NCBI RefSeq assembly: GCF_030848805.1
Contig: NC_092358.1
Location: forward strand, 19,377,297 to 19,441,296
DNA length: 64,000 nucleotides
Reading direction: 5' to 3'
Origin: Temnothorax longispinosus
Taxonomy: Eukaryota; Arthropoda; Insecta; Hymenoptera; Formicidae
In this document: positions 35,277-50,300 of the stretch, one piece after another
How the letters are laid out: every line of letters begins with the position of its first letter
Position numbering within the stretch: the first letter of the stretch is position 1
The notes under the pieces: model-generated
What the model saw: the letters and a program-made list of their open reading frames with translations, nothing else
Database searches by the model: none
What the model was told of the DNA's origin: nothing
Position numbers and translations under genes: made by a program

Positions 35277-38200
35277 TTACTTCGGCTTCCTGCCGCGACG
35301 TAGTTTTTACGTCGGTCCCGACTCCCGAGTCGGCGTCGCGCAAGACCCGTCCGAGCAAGCGAAAGACGAGAGACTTCGTATTCACGCGAGTGCGAATCGG
35401 TCGCTCGATTATAATGTACGAGACTCGACGCCGTGCCGCGGAGGGGAGAACGCGTGATTCCATTTGCCGATCGCAAATCGAAACCGCAAACCCGCGCAAA
35501 ACCGCAAAGATAGATATATATATTACATCGATCGAGGCGGATCGAACCGGCCGCGTATTCGTCCCCTGCGCGCTTTAAAATCGTCCCGATGCACACATCC
35601 AATCCTATTCCGTCCACTCGGCGTTACGCGATCCGCGTTTCCCACCGCGAATTCCGCTCGCTAAATATTTCGCGAATATTGCCCTCACCACTATTCTATT
35701 ATGCCTGTCCGGGTTTCGATTTTATCTAGATTTTATTATATGTATACCTCGGATATGTGGTGCGAATAGAGCACAGCCGATTCTTCATCAGAAAATATTC
35801 TCAATCATGTTTTCTTATGATTGTTGTTATAATAAAGAGAATCGAAAAATATTAAAGCAATTGTAATTCAAAATTTTACATTATTGATTTATCATAATTT
35901 TCGATTTAAGTATTTTTTTCTCTTAAAGTATTCTCGATAGCATTCTAGCATTTATTAATATTTTAACTAGTTAAAAAACCTACTTGCTAAGACAATAATA
36001 CGTACATTTATATAATTTAACGTGATTCTCTATTTTTTCAAACTATAAAATTACACGAATCTGCTGCTATTTGTTGCTATTGTTAACGTACATTTTTCAA
36101 TTTATTGAAACTCACATGTTCTAAATTTGATTAAAACAAACACTGGCACTGTGTAGAATACCGCAGCAATAAATATTTTATTAACAACATTTTTTCAATG
36201 GTAAAAAAATCGATGTGCTCCGATATTACATTGCAGACATTTCTTTACTTTCCGAGTGAAAAGCACGGATTGATATGGATCGTTGACAGCAGTATGGCAA
36301 AACCGAGGGATAATGGGTGCAGGATGGTTGAAATTTCGTTTTTCCTCGTCGAGAAATCACGAGGGTCGGCAGGAGCGGCAACGACGACGGCGGAAGTGGA
36401 GTTCGCCGGAAAACGCGAAGTAACTAGAGACCGCCGACCACTTTGCGTAATTACCAACCGCCCAGCCAGGACCGTACTATTTAATCGGGCTAAAGTGCAA
36501 GAGAGGTCCATACTCGCCCCCTTATTCCACATGCCTCTCCTTTTTTCTCGCCGATCCCCCGTGTGGGATGCGCGCCGAAAAAAGAAGTGACGAGGTCGAA
36601 AACGCGGCCGAGCGAAAAGACGAGATCCAGCAAGGATGTCCAAATATTTGAGAGAGCAAATGATATCTCTCGGTTAGGTGAGCTGCGGCGAAGTAATCTG
36701 CGAATTTCACTCCGCTTACGTTCTAACCCTTCGCTTCATGCGATCTTTACGTAAAAGACCGTATTTTTATTCCGTTATACCTTATCTAACCGGAAAAAAA
36801 TTAATTTAGGAAATCTAGTTGATTTTAAAAAAATTTTATTCGTAAAAATCTTGAAATATAACATGGAATAGTTATCATGGAAAAATAAATGAAAAAGTAG
36901 GTATAAATAGATGTGCAATGCGCACGTTCACATAAAAGATATTTTAAAATTTAATATATTAATTTCTGATGAATAATTATTTATATACTTTTCTTGGAAG
37001 CATGCATGCATTTATTATAAAATAAATATCTATCTGACTATCTTTGAGATAAAAATATAAATCTTTAAAAATAAAAAAAATATACGTTATGTCATAAAAT
37101 AACGTTTACGTCAAAATAAAATTAAGCATATGACTTTTTGTTGAAATGGAATACGTCTTTCTGCGTCAAATTTGTACAATATGCAAATTTACGACTATAT
37201 GAGATGAATGATTAACAACTCCAGGATCTCCAACTGATATTTTTTTCGAGCCGCCGTACGAGTGTCTTCAAAGGACGCGAGGGTGGAGGAGGGCGGGTGG
37301 GATGAAAACGGGTTTCTCTCCGTCCGGAACTCGTCCCGGAGCTCCCCTTTCGTTTTAACGATGCCGCAGCGTCGCTGTATTTTCGTGCACGCGCTGATAA
37401 TTTAAGAAGTTACTGTTATTGAAACGTAAGTTCATGATACTCATAAACTCATTTCGGTATAATGCCGAACTCATAATGGAAAATGCCATTCGCTCTTTTA
37501 ACCGGTTGAATACGAGTGGGGAACTTCCGCTATTGATCTTCGAAATGGCTCGCGCTAAAAGCAATGTCCGACTCCCCTGACACTTTATGTAAAGTCGAAA
37601 TCTTTTTAAAAGTATCTGTATATAAAATAGATATGAAAAATTTAATCACCTATTTTTTTATAAAAGATTTTTTTCACATACAGATGCAATTCATTTGATA
37701 ACCATGCATTGATATTTAAAAAGTTCAAAAAGCACAACTTAAAATATTAAAATTTTTAATTTTAAAATACAGAAAAAACTTCAAAAACTTTTGTTTTTTA
37801 GTCAATTCAAGTGCATAAAAAGCAATAATATTATAAAATAAAAATATTATAAAATTTTATAAAAAATATATATTTATATAACCGGTATATACTTTCTATC
37901 GTCTTTGGTGATGTATAAATCTTGCTTTCCTATTCACTTCGATTTTTCCTACAGCTGTCATATCGGATATTTATGAGTAGGAGACGTACATTACGTTTAA
38001 TTTTGTATTTCTCGGTCGCCGAGAGAAGCGGAGGCGACATTACATATTGATAGCGACCGCTGCATATTTACGGAAACGTTCTCATTATGTGACCGAGATT
38101 TTATATACGGTACAATTTCTTAAACTGTCAGACACACAACTCCATTTTGCGGTTTTCGTATCGCATTTTTCTCGTTCCGTCGTTTCCAACCGAACCCGCT

Positions 38201-38341
38201 AGATTACTATCATCAAAAGCTCGAATTCACAATTTAAAATGCTATATGCACAATGGAATGTTGAATCTAGCAGGTTAATATAGTCGAATACTGAAGTTAT
38301 TTATTCAAATGTATTAATTAATAAGTACATTTAATTAATAA

Positions 38342-38377
38342 ATACATTTTGTACTTATTAATAAGTACAAAATGTAT
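38342..38377. repeat. 36-bp perfect palindrome
   Basis: The half-site ATACATTTTGTACTTATT is followed directly by its reverse complement, with no loop. A near copy of the left part (AATTAATAAGTACATTT and AATTAATAAATACATTT) lies just upstream at 38315-38348. It may be a relic of an AT-rich foldback repeat. Confidence 0.9.
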
Positions 38378-41090
38378 CATTAAATGCGTCATAATTCAGT
38401 AACATTCGTTATTAAGCAACATTAAATATTCTAAAAGTTAGAAATATATACATATTAAGCCGTTTTTTTAATAACAGATATATATTATTTAAGATTACAC
38501 ACACCTGTTACTATAGATTTGCTAATAAGAGAAACAATTCTTTCAATACAAAGTTATAAAATATACCTACTAATTTTTAAATAGCTATCGAGAGAAACAG
38601 CGACCAATATACTTATATACTTCTTCATTACTCATTAGAATTAAAAGGAATATTTAAACATTACCTTCGCTCGTAACAGAAGCAGAAGGGTTAAAATGTG
38701 ACACTCAGAACTACGTCTAAATTTCAAAAGCTGACTTTTAACATCATTCTGGCCGTTTAGCTCAATTCTCGCCGCGGCGGAAATTCGCATACCCTTCGCG
38801 GATGAGAAATTCGAGCTCGTTTCCCGACGCCACATCTCACCGTCACCCTCGCAACCCCGTTTTCACCGCCCCTGTCTTGTCATCGGCGGGTCCTTCATCG
38901 CATTTTCATGTCGCCGCGTGCTCCGTACCTCCCTCATATTTATGCAACGGCTGCACAACCGGACACGGATCTCGCCAGGGAAACGTTTTCCACGCTAGCT
39001 TTTTCCGCTGAAAACCCGCCCGATGCTGGCTTGTCCTTATTCGAAGACGACAGTTCTGTTAAAATCCAGTTTGAATTTCAGTAGTGAAAAAATGGCAGAG
39101 TATCACTCAAGATAATAACTATATATAGGTATATTACTAATCACATGCTATATTTATCATATACTACTTGTAAATTTGTAATGTGTTTTCTTCTTAACTG
39201 ACGCTCCTAATTGTGATGTCTTTTTCAAATCGAAAAGGTAACACGATTTTGTAATATAATTTATTAATGTAATGATATCAAAAATTTACAAATGTGTAAA
39301 ATCGAATTCACACACAATTTTATAAAAGGTTTTAAAGAAAAGTTTAATTTTAGTAATATAAATCCATATAAAATCCAAAAACAGATAAACGTTAAAATTG
39401 CTTAACATTATAAAAAGAAGACAAAAAAAAAGCAATGCATTTAAGAATTTTAACGGTTCTATACATTCCATAAAATGTAATTACTCTTCAAGAAAATCCA
39501 AATAACCCGTTATTATTTTTACATGGATACTTGAACAAACTCTTTAAAATAAAATGCAGAAACTTATTTTGTTCGCCAAATTTATAACTTGTAATTTATT
39601 ATTTATTAATGCTAGAGTAATATAATAGCCATTTTAATTATTAAAGGAATTTATATATTGCTTTATTGTATAATATAATTTTTCAATTTTCTTGACTTAT
39701 ATCCACCTTTTTTTGTGTTTGAATTCTTCAATCTCTTTGTAACAATTAGAGCTGCTCTGCATATATATTCAAATGTACTATTATATACTATTATATTTGA
39801 GATATATGAATGCTATTCACTTGGACTTTTCTGATCATTATCTATGCAATTTATATCAACTAGAATTAATTCAATCCATTTTTAATTCTATCACGTTTTA
39901 AATCGTTTTGTAATCACCCTAGATCTCGAGATGAATTTTGTTCACGTTGCAAATCATCTACAGTCGACACGTTCGATGAAATTACAGCTCGGGATTGAGA
40001 TTTCGTAATTGCATAAAGAAATTGCTAAACTTCGCCCGAAGTTCGTCGTCGCGCGTTTTTAACCGACACTAGAGTAATATTTCGCAGAAACTCGCGTTCG
40101 GAGTGAAATCGCCAAAGGACGGTTGTACGATTTCCCGGCTATCAAATATCACTCGAAAATTGCCCAAAGGAACGCGATATTCCAAACTGGATTGTATTTA
40201 AGGAAGCCACAGCGAGCAAGAGAAAATGAGAGAGGAAGAGGGGTAGAGAGGATCAGAATGAAAGATCAATTTCGTGTCCTGGAATTACATTCTTTATAGA
40301 TATTCGCAAACATTAACAATAATGGCCATGCAAATTTCATAATAAATACAATTTTGCAATCGTATTTAAACAGCTAGATCGCAAAAGATAGGACAAAAAT
40401 AGATGAGCAAATAAAGTGAAAAGGAGAGTATGTTTTGATATCCCTTCACCAAATGAAAATATATGATGGGAGAAACGAAAGCAGAAAAGATTAATGAACG
40501 AAATTAATTGAATTACGAGAGTTTTAAATTGTTAAGATTTTACGTGCAAATATTAAAATGTAATAACGAACAATACAAGTCCATTTAATGAAGAAATATT
40601 CGTCCAGTGACATAAGCATAAAATCGTAAACGATGATCATTTTTCAGAAATTAAGAGGAAAGAAGGAGGAAGAACGGCATTTATATTTGACAGTGACAGG
40701 TGTGGACAAACAGATGATGGAAGCCTTAGAAATGTATCCGTTCGGGAATTCATTAACGTTTAGCCGTCGTCCTGCTCGATCGTGGAATACGACTCTCTCT
40801 CTTCGGGCTTTTCTCCCCACCATTTTTTTCATTCCCGGCCATTTGCATCAACATCCACCGACCGTGGAATAGATTAAACGGATACACGCCGGTAAGCCGG
40901 CGTAACGTCGCCCCGTGAATTCCGGCCGTGAATTTTAACCGTGAAAATATGCTCGCGTTCTTTGTACGTGGTCCCGACGCGCGCACAGGCAGGATAATCC
41001 GCCGAAACGAACAAACTCGTTTCGAAGCGCTTCTTCCAAGCGTAGAGAGACCACTTGACATAATGCTAGATTATGGTTAGAGGTCGGGTT

Positions 41091-41137
41091 CCTCTTCTCT
41101 CCTCTCCTCTCTTTCCCTCCCTTTTTCCTTTACTTCC
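41091..41137. repeat. Pyrimidine-rich (CT/CCTCT) tract
   Basis: Imperfect CTCTCC units giving an almost uninterrupted pyrimidine run on the plus strand. Confidence 0.8.
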
Positions 41138-41486
41138 AGTCCCTCTGCGTGCGTCGGCAGACTCGCATCGCTGCTCGCCTTCTTTTTATCTTATAACGCC
41201 GCACGAACTCGGAAACTCTACTTAAAATTTCGTATACATACTGTGTCAGAAATTATTTGACTCCGTCTACAGATTTCTTGAAAAATTTGAAAACAATTTT
41301 TTGCAGCTATCCAGACTTTAATTGGACCATGCTGATACTCTTCTTTTAATATCTGACGTTACGTTTTAGTAAACACACAAATATGACATTATATTATATC
41401 ATCAGAAATTATTTAAATATATCTAACATTGATTAAGTTGATTGTCCAAAATATACGGCCGAAAAGCTGAACGTTTCTATCTATGA

Positions 41487-44340
41487 TAGCCCAGTCAAAT
41501 TAGATTATTTTTGGGCGTTTGAATGAAAAAATTGCCGGCAAGCTGGAAATTGGTATACAGGTTTATTTTAGTGTTCTTTTAAACATACTAAAAGTCCCCA
41601 TACATAGAGCGCGAGCCGGCTGCGCCATCTTGAAAAAAAGAGTACAAAAATGGGTTTTTTGCAAATAACTCGGAAATTATTAGTTTTACGGGAAAGAACA
41701 TTCAGAGCGAAAATGTAGCTGATAAAATTCCTCGCAATTTGGTTTTTTGTAGAACTTTGTACGACCATTAGTTCCCAAGGTAGATTTTTTTGAAGCATCG
41801 GGCAAATGAGGAAAGAGCTGTTTCTTCGAGTGTTTTTTCAAAATATCTCAGTTCTGGCTGTCCGAAAGTAAAAAATGCATACAATGAAAGTGAAAGATAA
41901 TTAAATTACCTACAAAATGCATTATTTATGTTATACCGCACGACTAATATTTCTAGAAATATTACGGTTTAAATGAAATTTTGACTTTTGGAAATTGTGA
42001 GAATAAATATTTCCTCGCAATATAAGTCAGAAATGGGTAGTCCTACGTAAAAAATTGTTAAAATCAAGTAAAAAGGTTATTAAATTTTCATTATTTTGGT
42101 TTTTGACCGATTTGCATACGACTAATAGTATTTTTGATATCCGTAAAAGAAACCGTTTTTAGGTACACTTCTCAAAATGGCGGACTTTCGAGTTATCTTT
42201 TTTAAAAAAATACACATGTTTCTTGAAGTTTATTAAATTATCTTTAAAATGATGTTTTATTTGACTTTCTGTGATGAATACTTCCAGAGATATAGCCTTT
42301 TAAATATTTGTTTATGTTAAAAATTTCTTAATAATTTACAGTTTTTTTACAAAACATGACATAAAATTACTTTAGAAAAAATAATATCGACATTTTTTCA
42401 AAAGTTTATATGCATATGTATGTGATCCTGCAGTGGAACCGGTTTTGAAATGAAAGTTTTTAAAAAATTGTCATTTCAATTATGCCTTTCTTAAGAGTTT
42501 TCGTAAAAAAATGGAGTTTGCCACACTTTTTTGTAATTTTCTCAGTTTCTATGAGAGATACGTACAAAATGTTTCAGACCAAATTTGAAGCTTATAAAAT
42601 TTCCTGAAAAACAGTATATTCGGCATTAATATGTGACCAACAATTATACCAACAACAGATGCTAGAATAATGTTACTCTTTTTTCCTCAGTTTACCGTAA
42701 TTTTTAATGATTTTAAATATTGTCGAAAAAATGTATTTGGAAATTTTTGCGGTTGGCGTAAGTTTCAAATCTCATTATACATTATGTAAGCTTCCCGTTG
42801 GTCTTTGGGTTAAATTTTTAAGACGGGTAGTATTCGAGATATAGAGCGTCAAAAGTAGCCGCAACAAATTTCTGTTTTTTATGCAGAGGCGAGCACACAG
42901 TGCATATTTATTGTTGAAATACTAATAATTAAACCAATAAAAATATAAAAAACTGCATATGAAACAAAAATTTGTTGCGGCTACTTTTGACGCTCTATAT
43001 CTCGAATACTACCCGTCTTAAAAATTTAACCCAAAGACCAACGGGAAGCTTACATAATGTATAATGAGATTTGAAACTTACGCCAACCGCAAAAATTTCC
43101 AAATACATTTTTTCGACAATATTTAAATCATTAAAAATTACGGTAAACTGAGGAAAAAAGAGTAACATTATTCTAGCATCTGTTGTTGGTATAATTGTTG
43201 GTCACATATTAATGCCGAATATACTGTTTTTCAGGAAATTTTATAAGCTTCAAATTTGGTCTAAAACATTTTGTACGTATCTCTCATAGAAACTGAGAAA
43301 ATTACAAAAAAGTGTGGCAAACTCCATTTTTTTACGAAAACTCTTAAGAAAGGCATAATTGAAATGACAATTTTTTAAAAACTTTCATTTCAAAACCGGT
43401 TCCACTGCAGGATCACATACATATGCATATAAACTTTTGAAAAAATGTCGATATTATTTTTTCTAAAGTAATTTTATGTCATGTTTTGTAAAAAAACTGT
43501 AAATTATTAAGAAATTTTTAACATAAACAAATATTTAAAAGGCTATATCTCTGGAAGTATTCATCACAGAAAGTCAAATAAAACATCATTTTAAAGATAA
43601 TTTAATAAACTTCAAGAAACATGTGTATTTGTTTAAAAAAGATAACTCGAAAGTCCGCCATTTTGAGAAGTGTACCTAAAAACGTTTCTTTTACGGATAT
43701 CAAAAATACTATTAGTCGTATGCAAATCGGTCAAAAACCAAAATAATGAAAATTTAATAACCTTTTTACTTGATTTTAACAATTTTTTACGTAGGACTAC
43801 CCATTTCCGACTTATATTGCGAGGAAATATTTATTCTCACAATTTCCAAAAGTCAAAATTTTATTTAAACCGTAATATTTCTAGAAATATTAGTTGCGCG
43901 GTATAACATAAATAATGCATTTTGTAGGTAATTTAATTATCTTTCACTTTCATTGTATGCATTTTTTACTTTCGGACAGCCAGAACTGAGATATTTTGAA
44001 AAAACACTCGAAGAAATAGCTCTTTCCTCATTTGCCCGATGCTTCAAAAAATTCTATCTTGGGAACTAATGGTCGTACGAAGTTCTACAAAAAACCAAAT
44101 TACGAGGAATTTTATCAGCTACATTTTTGCTCTGAATGTTTTTTCTCGTGAAACTAATAATTTCCGAGTTATTCGCAAAAAACCCATTTTTGTACTCTTT
44201 TTTTCAAGATGGCGCAGCCGGCTCATGCTCTATGTATGGGGACTTTTAGTATGTTTAAAAGAACACTAAAATGGACCTGTATACCAATTTCCAGCTTGCC
44301 GGCAATTTTTTCATCCAAAAATCTTAATTTGACTGGGCTA
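41487..44340. mobile_element. 2.85-kb giant palindrome (foldback-type element)
   Basis: The left arm starts TAGCCCAGTCAAATTA and the right arm ends with the reverse complement. The arms run about 1.4 kb inward to a loop of roughly 70-90 bp around 42885-42955. Aligned stretches from both arms differ at only a few percent of positions, plus small indels (for example extra bases near 41511). TGA lies immediately outside both ends (41484-41486 and 44341-44343). Alternatively, the terminal TA on each side may itself be a TA duplication. The same 76-codon frame appears in both arms (41568-41798 minus, 44039-44269 plus) because the arms mirror each other; it resembles no protein I know. There is no transposase. 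It is either a large non-autonomous foldback element or an inverted duplication; matched ends favour the former. Confidence 0.85.
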
Positions 44341-47300
44341 TGAAGCAACCATGCGATAAAATTGATTTTCGAGTGAATGCATCGCATTGACTTTTGGGTT
44401 CATTAAACACATCCATACTGTTGAAATTAATAACTGTAATATATGTATTCAAAAAAGTTATTATAAATTAAATTATAATACTCAATGCACTTTTGTGCTC
44501 GCATTATAAAATTAATAAAAAAACAGATAACAAGGGTAATAACAAAAATGTACGTATTTATCTCGCTCTAAATTTCTTTAAAGTGTCTATGCACTTTGAA
44601 AATAATTTAATATTTCTCTCTTCCTTTCTCACAACAAAAAGTACGGTTGGATGTTTTATTATAACTTTAATACTCAAAATTAAATTTTTCTGCAACACGT
44701 GAGATTTTAATTGAAAGTTTGTTAAAAACCTGTGTCGGCTTTTTATATTAATTAAATCGATACACATCAGATCGCGTTTCTTAAGTCTCTTCCCTTAAGA
44801 CCTTTATACCCAGAGCGAGTTATTCCTACGTAATGAATAATTCTCGCTGCTAAATTGCATGAGATGGGCAGTGTCCGATTACTTTCGAAATAACATGCAC
44901 AGGTGTGAGAGAAGCATTTTGCTGGGAAAGTGCGGTTTCTCGACGACCACGACGATGAATTACGCATCGTATACGCCTTCAGTCTTTGTTAAGGGATACG
45001 AGGATAATCGACAGAACCCGTGTACGTCATGTGGCGCATTGGTACAAAGTAAGTAGCGCGTAATGCGCCTCACGTTTCACGACCGTAAAAATGCGCGGTA
45101 TATCCATTAATCCACGGGCTAACGTGTTATGATAGGCAGGTGCGCGTCAAGGTAAGGGCAATCGAGCCTTTCGCGCGATCGCGAGTTGATAGTTGCTCCT
45201 AAAAATAACCACGATTACTCCGCATTGAAACTGAAGAGACTGAGGCGAGGAAGCGAAAGTGAGAGAGAAAAAAAAGATCTGTTTCAACTCGATTGCGAGA
45301 TCTAACGGACGGAATCGTCGGTTCGCGAACTCGTTCCGATTTGCGCGCGTGCAGATTGGTAGCAATGGAATTCGAGAGGAGGTACGATGAGGAGGAAAAA
45401 AGGAAAACGAGAAAAAGACTATACAGATAGATATGTGGTTAAAGAATAGATAAATATTAGATTGCGTACGCAGATGGCGATATCGAAATAATAAAAAAGG
45501 CATATATGTAGGTAAAAAGAAATAATCAATGCAAAATAGATGTGATATTAGAGAAAAGAAGTTGTTATATGTAAAACGAATCTCAGATAATATCAGCAAG
45601 AACGTAAAGAAAATAAAACAAATATATATCTAAATTAAAAAAATTTAGAAATATTTAAGTTTCAAAATAAATACGTGACTTTTTTTATTAATACGATTAT
45701 TAACATTAATAAAAAGTTTAAAAAATCTACATTATAAGTCTCAGTTAGCGTGCTGAAGTGTATTTGCCAAGTACTTGAGTAATTTATCTTGCAATGTAGA
45801 ATCGAGGCTGCAGGTTAAATAGACAAGGATACATTATTTCTCATCTCCATCCAAGCGTATATACATGTAAAGAAACATTTATAAAAGAGAAAAAAATGTA
45901 AAAAAATAAAATTAAGAGCGACAGGGAAAGAGGAGGAAAAGAGGAGAGAGAGCTAAAAAGGAAACTGCGAGGGTCACCGTGCTGGCGGACTCCAGATGAA
46001 ATGATTAAGAGTGATTCACAGCCCACTCGGGACAGATGGCGGTTGCTCCTCTAATGAGTTGTAATTAATGGTTCGGGTATGCGTATGTACGCGAGCGCGT
46101 GCGACTTGCCGCATACGTTCTTGGAGAGAGCTCACGGCCGCGTCGCATCGGGCAAGAAGTCTAGGAGAGAAGTCAGGTCGGCCGATTAATAAATTGGCAG
46201 CAGGAAGCCGGTCGCCGCCGCGGAATGTCGCATAGCGTTATTGATCACCCGCAACGATCTCTATGTTCCGTTTAACGATAGACTTTAACTTAGACGAATG
46301 GAGACGCCACATCAGTACATCCGTATATCCAGGATGGAAATAGACACATCTTGCGTGCTCGAGCTTTTTTATCTTATGAGCTTCAACATCTTTTACTTTT
46401 ATTACAAGTTTCTATACTTTTTATTCACGTGACTTTTCAGATAAATATTTTGATGGTTCTCATATGTTTTGAAAGTTAATCTAAAATGTGAAGACTTTAA
46501 TTTGAGACGAGGATATATAAAATATTATTTGTATTTGTTATAATAATTTTTTTAATTTGATTAAACTATATTCGTACAAATACTTCTTGAACAATGAAAA
46601 TGTACATTAATATTTTACAAAAGTTTTTAAGTATATTCTCTACTTTAAAGGTAAAATTAAAACTTGAAAATATATATATATATGCTCATAAATACAGAGC
46701 ATATTTTTTTCTATTTACAAAATTTATAAATAAACACGATAAGAGAAATATAATACGTTTATGAAATAGAGTTCCTTTGTTCTAATCATAATATATTTTA
46801 AGGTTTGGATATATGAGTCATTTCGTAATAATGCGTTTCCAACATTTCTCCAACTTCCTGATTTTCCTTTTCAGGTGCATATCACGCGTTTGCTGGCGTG
46901 TGAAACTTAACGAGCGCCGTGAAAACGAGGAAAACATCACGTGGGAATTTTTTGTCGCGCGAGTTTACGAGGTTGCGACAAATCCGAGGAACGACACGTA
47001 GCGACCGACCTTCGCGACAAATTAGTCTCGTTCCTCTCTAAATAGTCGCGTACAAGATTTCTCTTCACAGGAATCATGATGTACAAGCCATTTTACTGTA
47101 CAAATTTGTAAAATATACACGAAGCAATCCTAAACACATCCTTTTATTGACTTAAAAAAAGATGTAAAAGAAGAAAACGGTTTACTCAATCTAAAATTCA
47201 ACTATATTATAGGTATTAATATACATCCTTTTGCTCAGTATTTAAAATATTTAGTTTTAAATCAAATAAATATATCTTCACGTATATAATAAAACGCTAA

Positions 47301-50300
47301 AATTCGCGATTGAAATAAAATTTTTGTAAAGTAAAATAAAGGTTTATTATATTTATTTATATTTCCGATCCCCTAAATTCGTGAAAAATCTTTTATTCTC
47401 TCTCAGTTTGGTATAATTTGAAATTATACTTTAAATTTAATTATTAGCTTACATTTTTTAAATATTTTCCTCGTTTTACTGTATGTTTACTGTCAATAAA
47501 TTTTAAACATCATGATATTTATTGTAATTTTGGTCACAAAAGGCTGCCATTATTGCTTAGAACACTACTCTTTTCGATGCGCGAACGGATGTTAATAGTT
47601 GAAAATAAGTACCGATGTCCGTGTTTCATGATTCGCGCCTATTTGTCTCGTTCTTCACGCGATCGAACGCAAACTGAAGACGGTCGCTGGTTTTCTTCGG
47701 GGCGATGCCGTGAGAAGATGTCGTTGGACGTGAGACATTCATCGCGTCGTATAAGCGATCGGAGATCCAATGGGAAAGAATGGGAACTTTTACCCGTGGC
47801 ACACGATAGTTGAAATAATCATTGAGAAAGATGGGCCGCGTTTTATTTTCTGCGCGCATGCACGAAGTCTATTCTTTGTACCTTCATGTATATCGAATAA
47901 TACACGATGCAATTCTTCAACTATAAACGCCAAACTATAAACTTCAAAAAATTACGGTAGTTTTACAGTTGAAAAATGGACCTTTGAAATGTAAAGAATT
48001 GAAAATTAATTCCACGAATTACGCTTCAAAAATAAAAATATATTAGGGAATCTTGTTTTTCGGCTTTAAGCAAATTGGTTTAAAAAATCTGATTTAAAAT
48101 TTAATTTTAAAATATTTAAATTTTTTCTTATAAAATGGGTTGATTTCAATTTGTTTTAATCGACAATTTATAACAAATATGTTAATTAATTGCACAACTG
48201 ATAACAGAAAATATATTTATATATGTAGAAATTCTCTCTTTATAGAAGAAATTTTTGTATTTAAACAATAAATTTTTTTGATAAACGTCTTGTGGATTAA
48301 ATTAAAAAGCCATTAGACCCCCGCAGACAATTCTTTAAGGTTTGCGATTGACTATCAGTTCTCATGTTCAGATTTTGTACGCCAGTCTCGTGTTGGACAT
48401 AATTACACGTCGGGCGAAATGAAATTAACCGACGGATTATACCGCGGCGGCGCGAAGGTGACGTCGGGATATACGTCAGCACCACCCACTTCCAAGTAAA
48501 TAGGGGGCCGTAGGGCGCGACGTTAAGCATCGAAATGGCGTAAATAATGGTCGGCTTTTTTCCAGCTCGTCATGCTCGCGGGATCTCGCTTGGACTGACA
48601 TTTCGCTGCGAGCGAAGGATAGGAAGGGGCAGGTGGAGAGACTAAAAGACGGTACAGTGATGCGCATTAACGGCTTCGGTGTGTATGCACTTCTCCTTAA
48701 CCTTTTGAACGTAAAGTAACATGATGACATTTTCAGAAATTTAATTTCAAATTTCAATTATTTGTTCGAAAATTTTCGATGTCCATACACGAGTCATATG
48801 TAAATACATATGTAAAATCCATGCAGTGAACGCACGTTGCATCGGTGGCACACTAATGCAGTATACTGTACGAGAAGGTGGATGCCGATGGCACGAGCGG
48901 GATCGTTATTTAAAGGCCATTAAAATCTTCCGTGCCGCGGGTAAGGGTGCTGAGGCCGGACTCGAAAAATGAATTTGTAGGAAGCCCGCGGGGACTCTAA
49001 CCGTGAGTGGCAAAGCGTGTCTTTTTACCCGCGTCGATCGACCGATGATTTACGCGGGGAAGAGCGCGCGGCAGGTTCTCCTCAACGTCGCCGTATAATT
49101 AAGTTTCGCTAGGACTTTAAAACCAACAAATGAAAACTTAAGAGAGTCGTTAAAACCGCACCAGATTCGAGATCGTTGTCTACCGTGAATAATAACGAAG
49201 ACTCGGCAAGAGGATCCCGATGCTCGGTTAGATCAATCCCTCCCGATCGATCGATTTCCCCTCCCTCTCGTCGTCGAACCGGAAAACAGTTTGCCTTCCC
49301 TTATTTCGTTCATTGCGATGGCTTGTTCAGTTCGTTAACCGCATCAACTCGACTCGATCTCGGGAGAAGCACTAACTTCTTCCGATGAGAACAAAGTTAC
49401 GGTTTTGTTTCTCTTTGCCCCTCCGTTGCTCAATCGCAATGCAACTGAAGAAATTTTGCTCCAGGGTTCCAATTTCCATTTGCAATTCTTTAAAATACAA
49501 TATCGATGAAATATGCTCGATTTATTCTATTTGCTTGAGTATGTTTTTTTTCCTTTTATTCTGTATATAAATCATTTGTTTCAGAAGTGACGTAAAAAAT
49601 GGAATTTTAGAAACGCTCGATCATCTAAATATGATACCTATAATTTGACTTGTAATATTTGCAAAGTAAGCGATGACAAAACAGGCACAATCCACGAAAA
49701 ACAATTAATCTAACCGCTTGTCCAAAATAAATGCTTGCTGGCGACATCAATCGATCGGCCATTAGGCGAAGGGCGAAAGAGAAATCAGGGCGTTTTCAGA
49801 GCGACGAATGAGACAAATGTGATTCGAGATACGTAAATCGCGGACCTTTCCGCGTCACTAGAAATGGCCCTTAATGAAGTACGGACGATATAGTAGATTA
49901 GATCCGGTCGAGTTACTTTCGGTATAGGAAATGCCTTTCCGTTCTCGGAGGGTCGGAGGAACGGGCGGAGACATTGACATGGCGCTAACCAGGGCACGTC
50001 CATTAAAGGGGCGTATGTGAGTGAGCAGCTTTTGGGGTGCAGTTTTTACACGTCACCCTCGAAGAGGGAAAAAACGAGGAAACGACATCTAACGGACGAT
50101 TAGAACAAAGGGCCAACTATGTCGATGAATAGAAACGTTTCGTGGTTTCCAACGCGCGCGTACTTGTGATGCAATAGATCCCACACAGATCCCTATCCAA
50201 ACGAAACGATACCACTGGCCAGATTCACCGCCTAGTTTACTTTGCTCTCCTCGGGTTTCATGTTCCAAAATTACGGTCGTCAATTTCTCGTATCTCACGA

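Larger units (their letters stand above)
35277..41486. other. Gene-free sequence
   Basis: The remainder of the CpG-rich block to 35660 keeps frames open on both strands (120 codons plus, 158 codons minus) without family signatures, which is typical of GC-rich composition. Another GC-rich patch at 36350-36640 behaves the same way, with a GGTGAGC donor-like site near 36678. 36800-38700 and 39050-40000 are AT-rich. No RNA gene is seen. Confidence 0.5.

Noticed and set aside
41568..44269. Identical-looking 76-codon frames in both arms of the giant palindrome
   Set aside because: Duplicated only because the arms mirror each other; the peptide has no known match and the surrounding sequence is full of stops.
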